From assembly GCF_000331775.1 (NCBI RefSeq), contig NZ_CAPJ01000238.1, forward strand, positions 1-5,948: 5,948 bases of DNA, in the 5' to 3' direction. The notes under the pieces were generated by a model. It was not told the DNA's origin and made no database searches. It was given only the letters and a program-made list of their open reading frames with translations. Shown piece after piece: positions 4,400 to 5,948 of this stretch. Both the position numbers and the translations under genes were made by a program. Numbering within the stretch: position 1 is the first letter of the stretch; each line of letters begins with the position of its first letter. The stretch is from Xanthomonas translucens pv. translucens DSM 18974 (GTDB lineage Bacteria > Pseudomonadota > Gammaproteobacteria > Xanthomonadales > Xanthomonadaceae).

Positions 4400-5948
4400 T
4401 CACAACGTCCCGCGCTGCACGAACGGCACCTGCTGGTAGAGCCGGCGTTCGCCGCCGCGCGGGTCGTGCGCCAGGCGGCTGTCGGCGTCGAACAGCATGG
4501 TCTCGCGCCGGGCCAGCGAATACGGTTCCCAGCGTGGCAGCCCGGCGTGGTTGGGATCGCCGTGGCGGGCGAACGCCAGCAGCGCCTCGCTCATCGCATC
4601 GGCCACGCGCTGCGCGTCGGCGCCGTCGCCGGTGCGCGAACCGGGTTGGCGGATGTTGTCGAACACCAACGGGATGTCCAGGGTGTGGAACGCGCCGAAC
4701 TTGCCGCCGTCCAGCGGCGAGCCCCAATCGAGTTGGTAGGCCCAGGTCGGCGCGCCCTGCCGCGCGCGCGCCTCGGCCTCCTCGATCGCGCCGCGCCACG
4801 AGCGCCCGGCGCTGGTCGCGGCGAAGAACACCGCGCTCGGCGTGTAGTGCGGATACAGCCGCCGGTATTCGGCGATCACCACCTGCGGCAGCAGGTCCAC
4901 GAATTGTTCCTGCTGCAGTCTGGCCGGCAGCGTGTCCCAGCTCAGCGCGAAGTTGGCCGGATCGTTGCCGAGGAAGGCGCGGGTCTCGTCGTGGGTGTTG
5001 CCGATCACCATGGGGATCTTCGCCGACTGCGGCGGCGCGTCCGGCCAGAACGGATGCCGGTGCAGCACCTGCGCATCCAGCACCGGGCCCAGGTACAGGG
5101 AGGTGTTCTCCGCCCGCGACGGATCGCGCGTGCGGGTGGCCTCGAGCAGGCGCTGCAGCGGCAGTGTGCGCAGCGCGGCCAGCTGCGTGGCGTCTAGCTG
5201 CAAGGCCTGCAGCAGCAGTTGCGCGCGCTGGGTGGCCGCGCGCGGCCCGGCCGCGGTGACCTGTTGGCCGCTCATCGTCCACGCGCGGTGGAACAGGCCC
5301 TGCGCGGCCGGCATCGCCATCAGCGTGGCGATCTTGGCGCCGCCGCCGGACTGGCCGAACACGGTGACGTTGCCGGCATCGCCGCCGAACTCGGCCGCAT
5401 GCGCGCGCACCCACTGCAGCGCCTGCACCAGGTCGAGTTGGCCGACGTTGCCGGACGCGGCGAACGCGGCGCTGCCGAGCTGCGCCAGATACAGGTAGCC
5501 GAAGGCGTTGAGGCGGTGGTTGACGCTGATCACCACCACGTCGCCGCGTCGGCACAGGCGCGCGCCGTCGTACAGCGGATCGCTGCCGGAGCCGTTGCTG
5601 TAGGCGCCGCCGTGGACGTAGAACAGGATCGGGCGCTTTGCGCCGTCGCGCAGGGCGGGTGTCCACAGGTTGAGGAATAGGCAGTCCTCGCTGACCGGGT
5701 CGAGCTTGAGCTGCGGCGCGGAAGCGGCGTAGCGGGTGCAATCGCGCACGCCGCGCCACGGTTGTTCCTGCAGCGCTGGCTGGAAACGGCGCGGCGCGGT
5801 GTCGGCGCCATAGGGAATGCCCTTGAACACCTGCACGCCCTGGACGCGGCAGCCGCGGATGCGGCCGCTGCGGGTGCGCGCCAGCGGCGCTTGCGGGTCG
5901 GCGGACGCGGCGCCGACGCTGCCACCGGGTAGGGCGCCGCTCAAGGCC
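4400..5948 (-). CDS. Type-B carboxylesterase (para-nitrobenzyl esterase / cholinesterase family), N-terminus beyond the window
   Basis: This is an alpha/beta-hydrolase that should cleave carboxylic esters; its natural substrate cannot be told. Numbering from the TTG codon at 5944, the sequence shows GRIRG and VQVFKGIPYG (28-46), the family signature EDCLFLNLW (86-94), the oxyanion-hole motif HGGAY (111-115), the nucleophile S199 in FGQSGGG, the acid E320 in THDETRAF and the base H420 in GAFHTLDIP. The triad spacing is normal and about 514 residues are visible, near full family length. The nucleophile elbow is GQSGGG rather than the commoner GESAGG. C69 and C88 could form the disulfide typical of the family. 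The frame stays open to the right edge, and the first residues (LSGALPGGSVGAASADP) look like the end of a signal peptide, so the true start is outside and export is likely. It ends at 4402-4400 (TGA) and converges with the GGDEF gene, so the two are not co-transcribed. Confidence 0.92.
   Translation of the reverse strand, partial: ALSGALPGGSVGAASADPQAPLARTRSGRIRGCRVQGVQVFKGIPYGADTAPRRFQPALQEQPWRGVRDCTRYAASAPQLKLDPVSEDCLFLNLWTPALRDGAKRPILFYVHGGAYSNGSGSDPLYDGARLCRRGDVVVISVNHRLNAFGYLYLAQLGSAAFAASGNVGQLDLVQALQWVRAHAAEFGGDAGNVTVFGQSGGGAKIATLMAMPAAQGLFHRAWTMSGQQVTAAGPRAATQRAQLLLQALQLDATQLAALRTLPLQRLLEATRTRDPSRAENTSLYLGPVLDAQVLHRHPFWPDAPPQSAKIPMVIGNTHDETRAFLGNDPANFALSWDTLPARLQQEQFVDLLPQVVIAEYRRLYPHYTPSAVFFAATSAGRSWRGAIEEAEARARQGAPTWAYQLDWGSPLDGGKFGAFHTLDIPLVFDNIRQPGSRTGDGADAQRVADAMSEALLAFARHGDPNHAGLPRWEPYSLARRETMLFDADSRLAHDPRGGERRLYQQVPFVQRGTL

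Noticed and set aside
4262..5197. 311-codon plus-strand open frame opposite the esterase
   Set aside because: The minus strand encodes a complete catalytic triad and family signatures; this frame has only shadow-like composition.
5944..5948. TTG at 5944 as the true start of the esterase
   Set aside because: The frame remains open to the edge and the first visible residues look like the end of a signal peptide, so the real start is probably outside the window.

Overview
The window is GC-rich, with genes whose third codon positions are nearly all G or C. It carries intergenic repeats of the GTAGGAGCGGCTTCAGCCGC type that are scattered through Xanthomonas and related Xanthomonadaceae. The gene set also fits that family: a TonB-linked iron-uptake membrane operon, a GGDEF-type protein and a type-B carboxylesterase. 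The species cannot be fixed from sequence alone.

Left part (1-2689, plus strand). A REP-like inverted repeat is cut by the left edge. About 200 bp further on is a small open frame (266-580) that looks like the two ends of a TonB-dependent outer-membrane receptor joined in frame. It has a signal peptide and TonB-box/plug start, then directly the last beta strands with a terminal Trp; roughly the middle 600 or more residues expected of the family are missing. Three tightly packed inner-membrane genes follow: a DUF3325-like protein (587-883), a DUF3649-like protein (873-1145) and a large PepSY-associated transmembrane protein (1142-2689). The last two junctions overlap by 11 and 4 bp. This is the layout of a ferric-siderophore uptake and reduction operon, but its receptor is gutted.

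Middle (2690-4140, plus strand). A 269-bp intergenic stretch holds two inverted repeats. It is followed by a six-helix membrane protein with a C-terminal GGDEF-family domain (2959-4140). The GGDEF signature is degenerate (DADRF), but the RxxD inhibitory-site motif sits at the canonical spacing, so the protein reads better as a c-di-GMP-sensing membrane effector than as a cyclase.

Right part (4141-5948). A 259-bp gap between convergent genes carries a short perfect hairpin of a repeat-like type. Beyond it, on the minus strand, is a type-B carboxylesterase (para-nitrobenzyl-esterase/cholinesterase fold) with a complete Ser-Glu-His triad; its N-terminus runs off the right edge.

The most interesting points are the internally deleted receptor that still heads an apparently intact operon, and the GGDEF protein that has lost catalysis but kept the c-di-GMP binding motif. 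I see no RNA gene, CRISPR array, insertion sequence or prophage gene.
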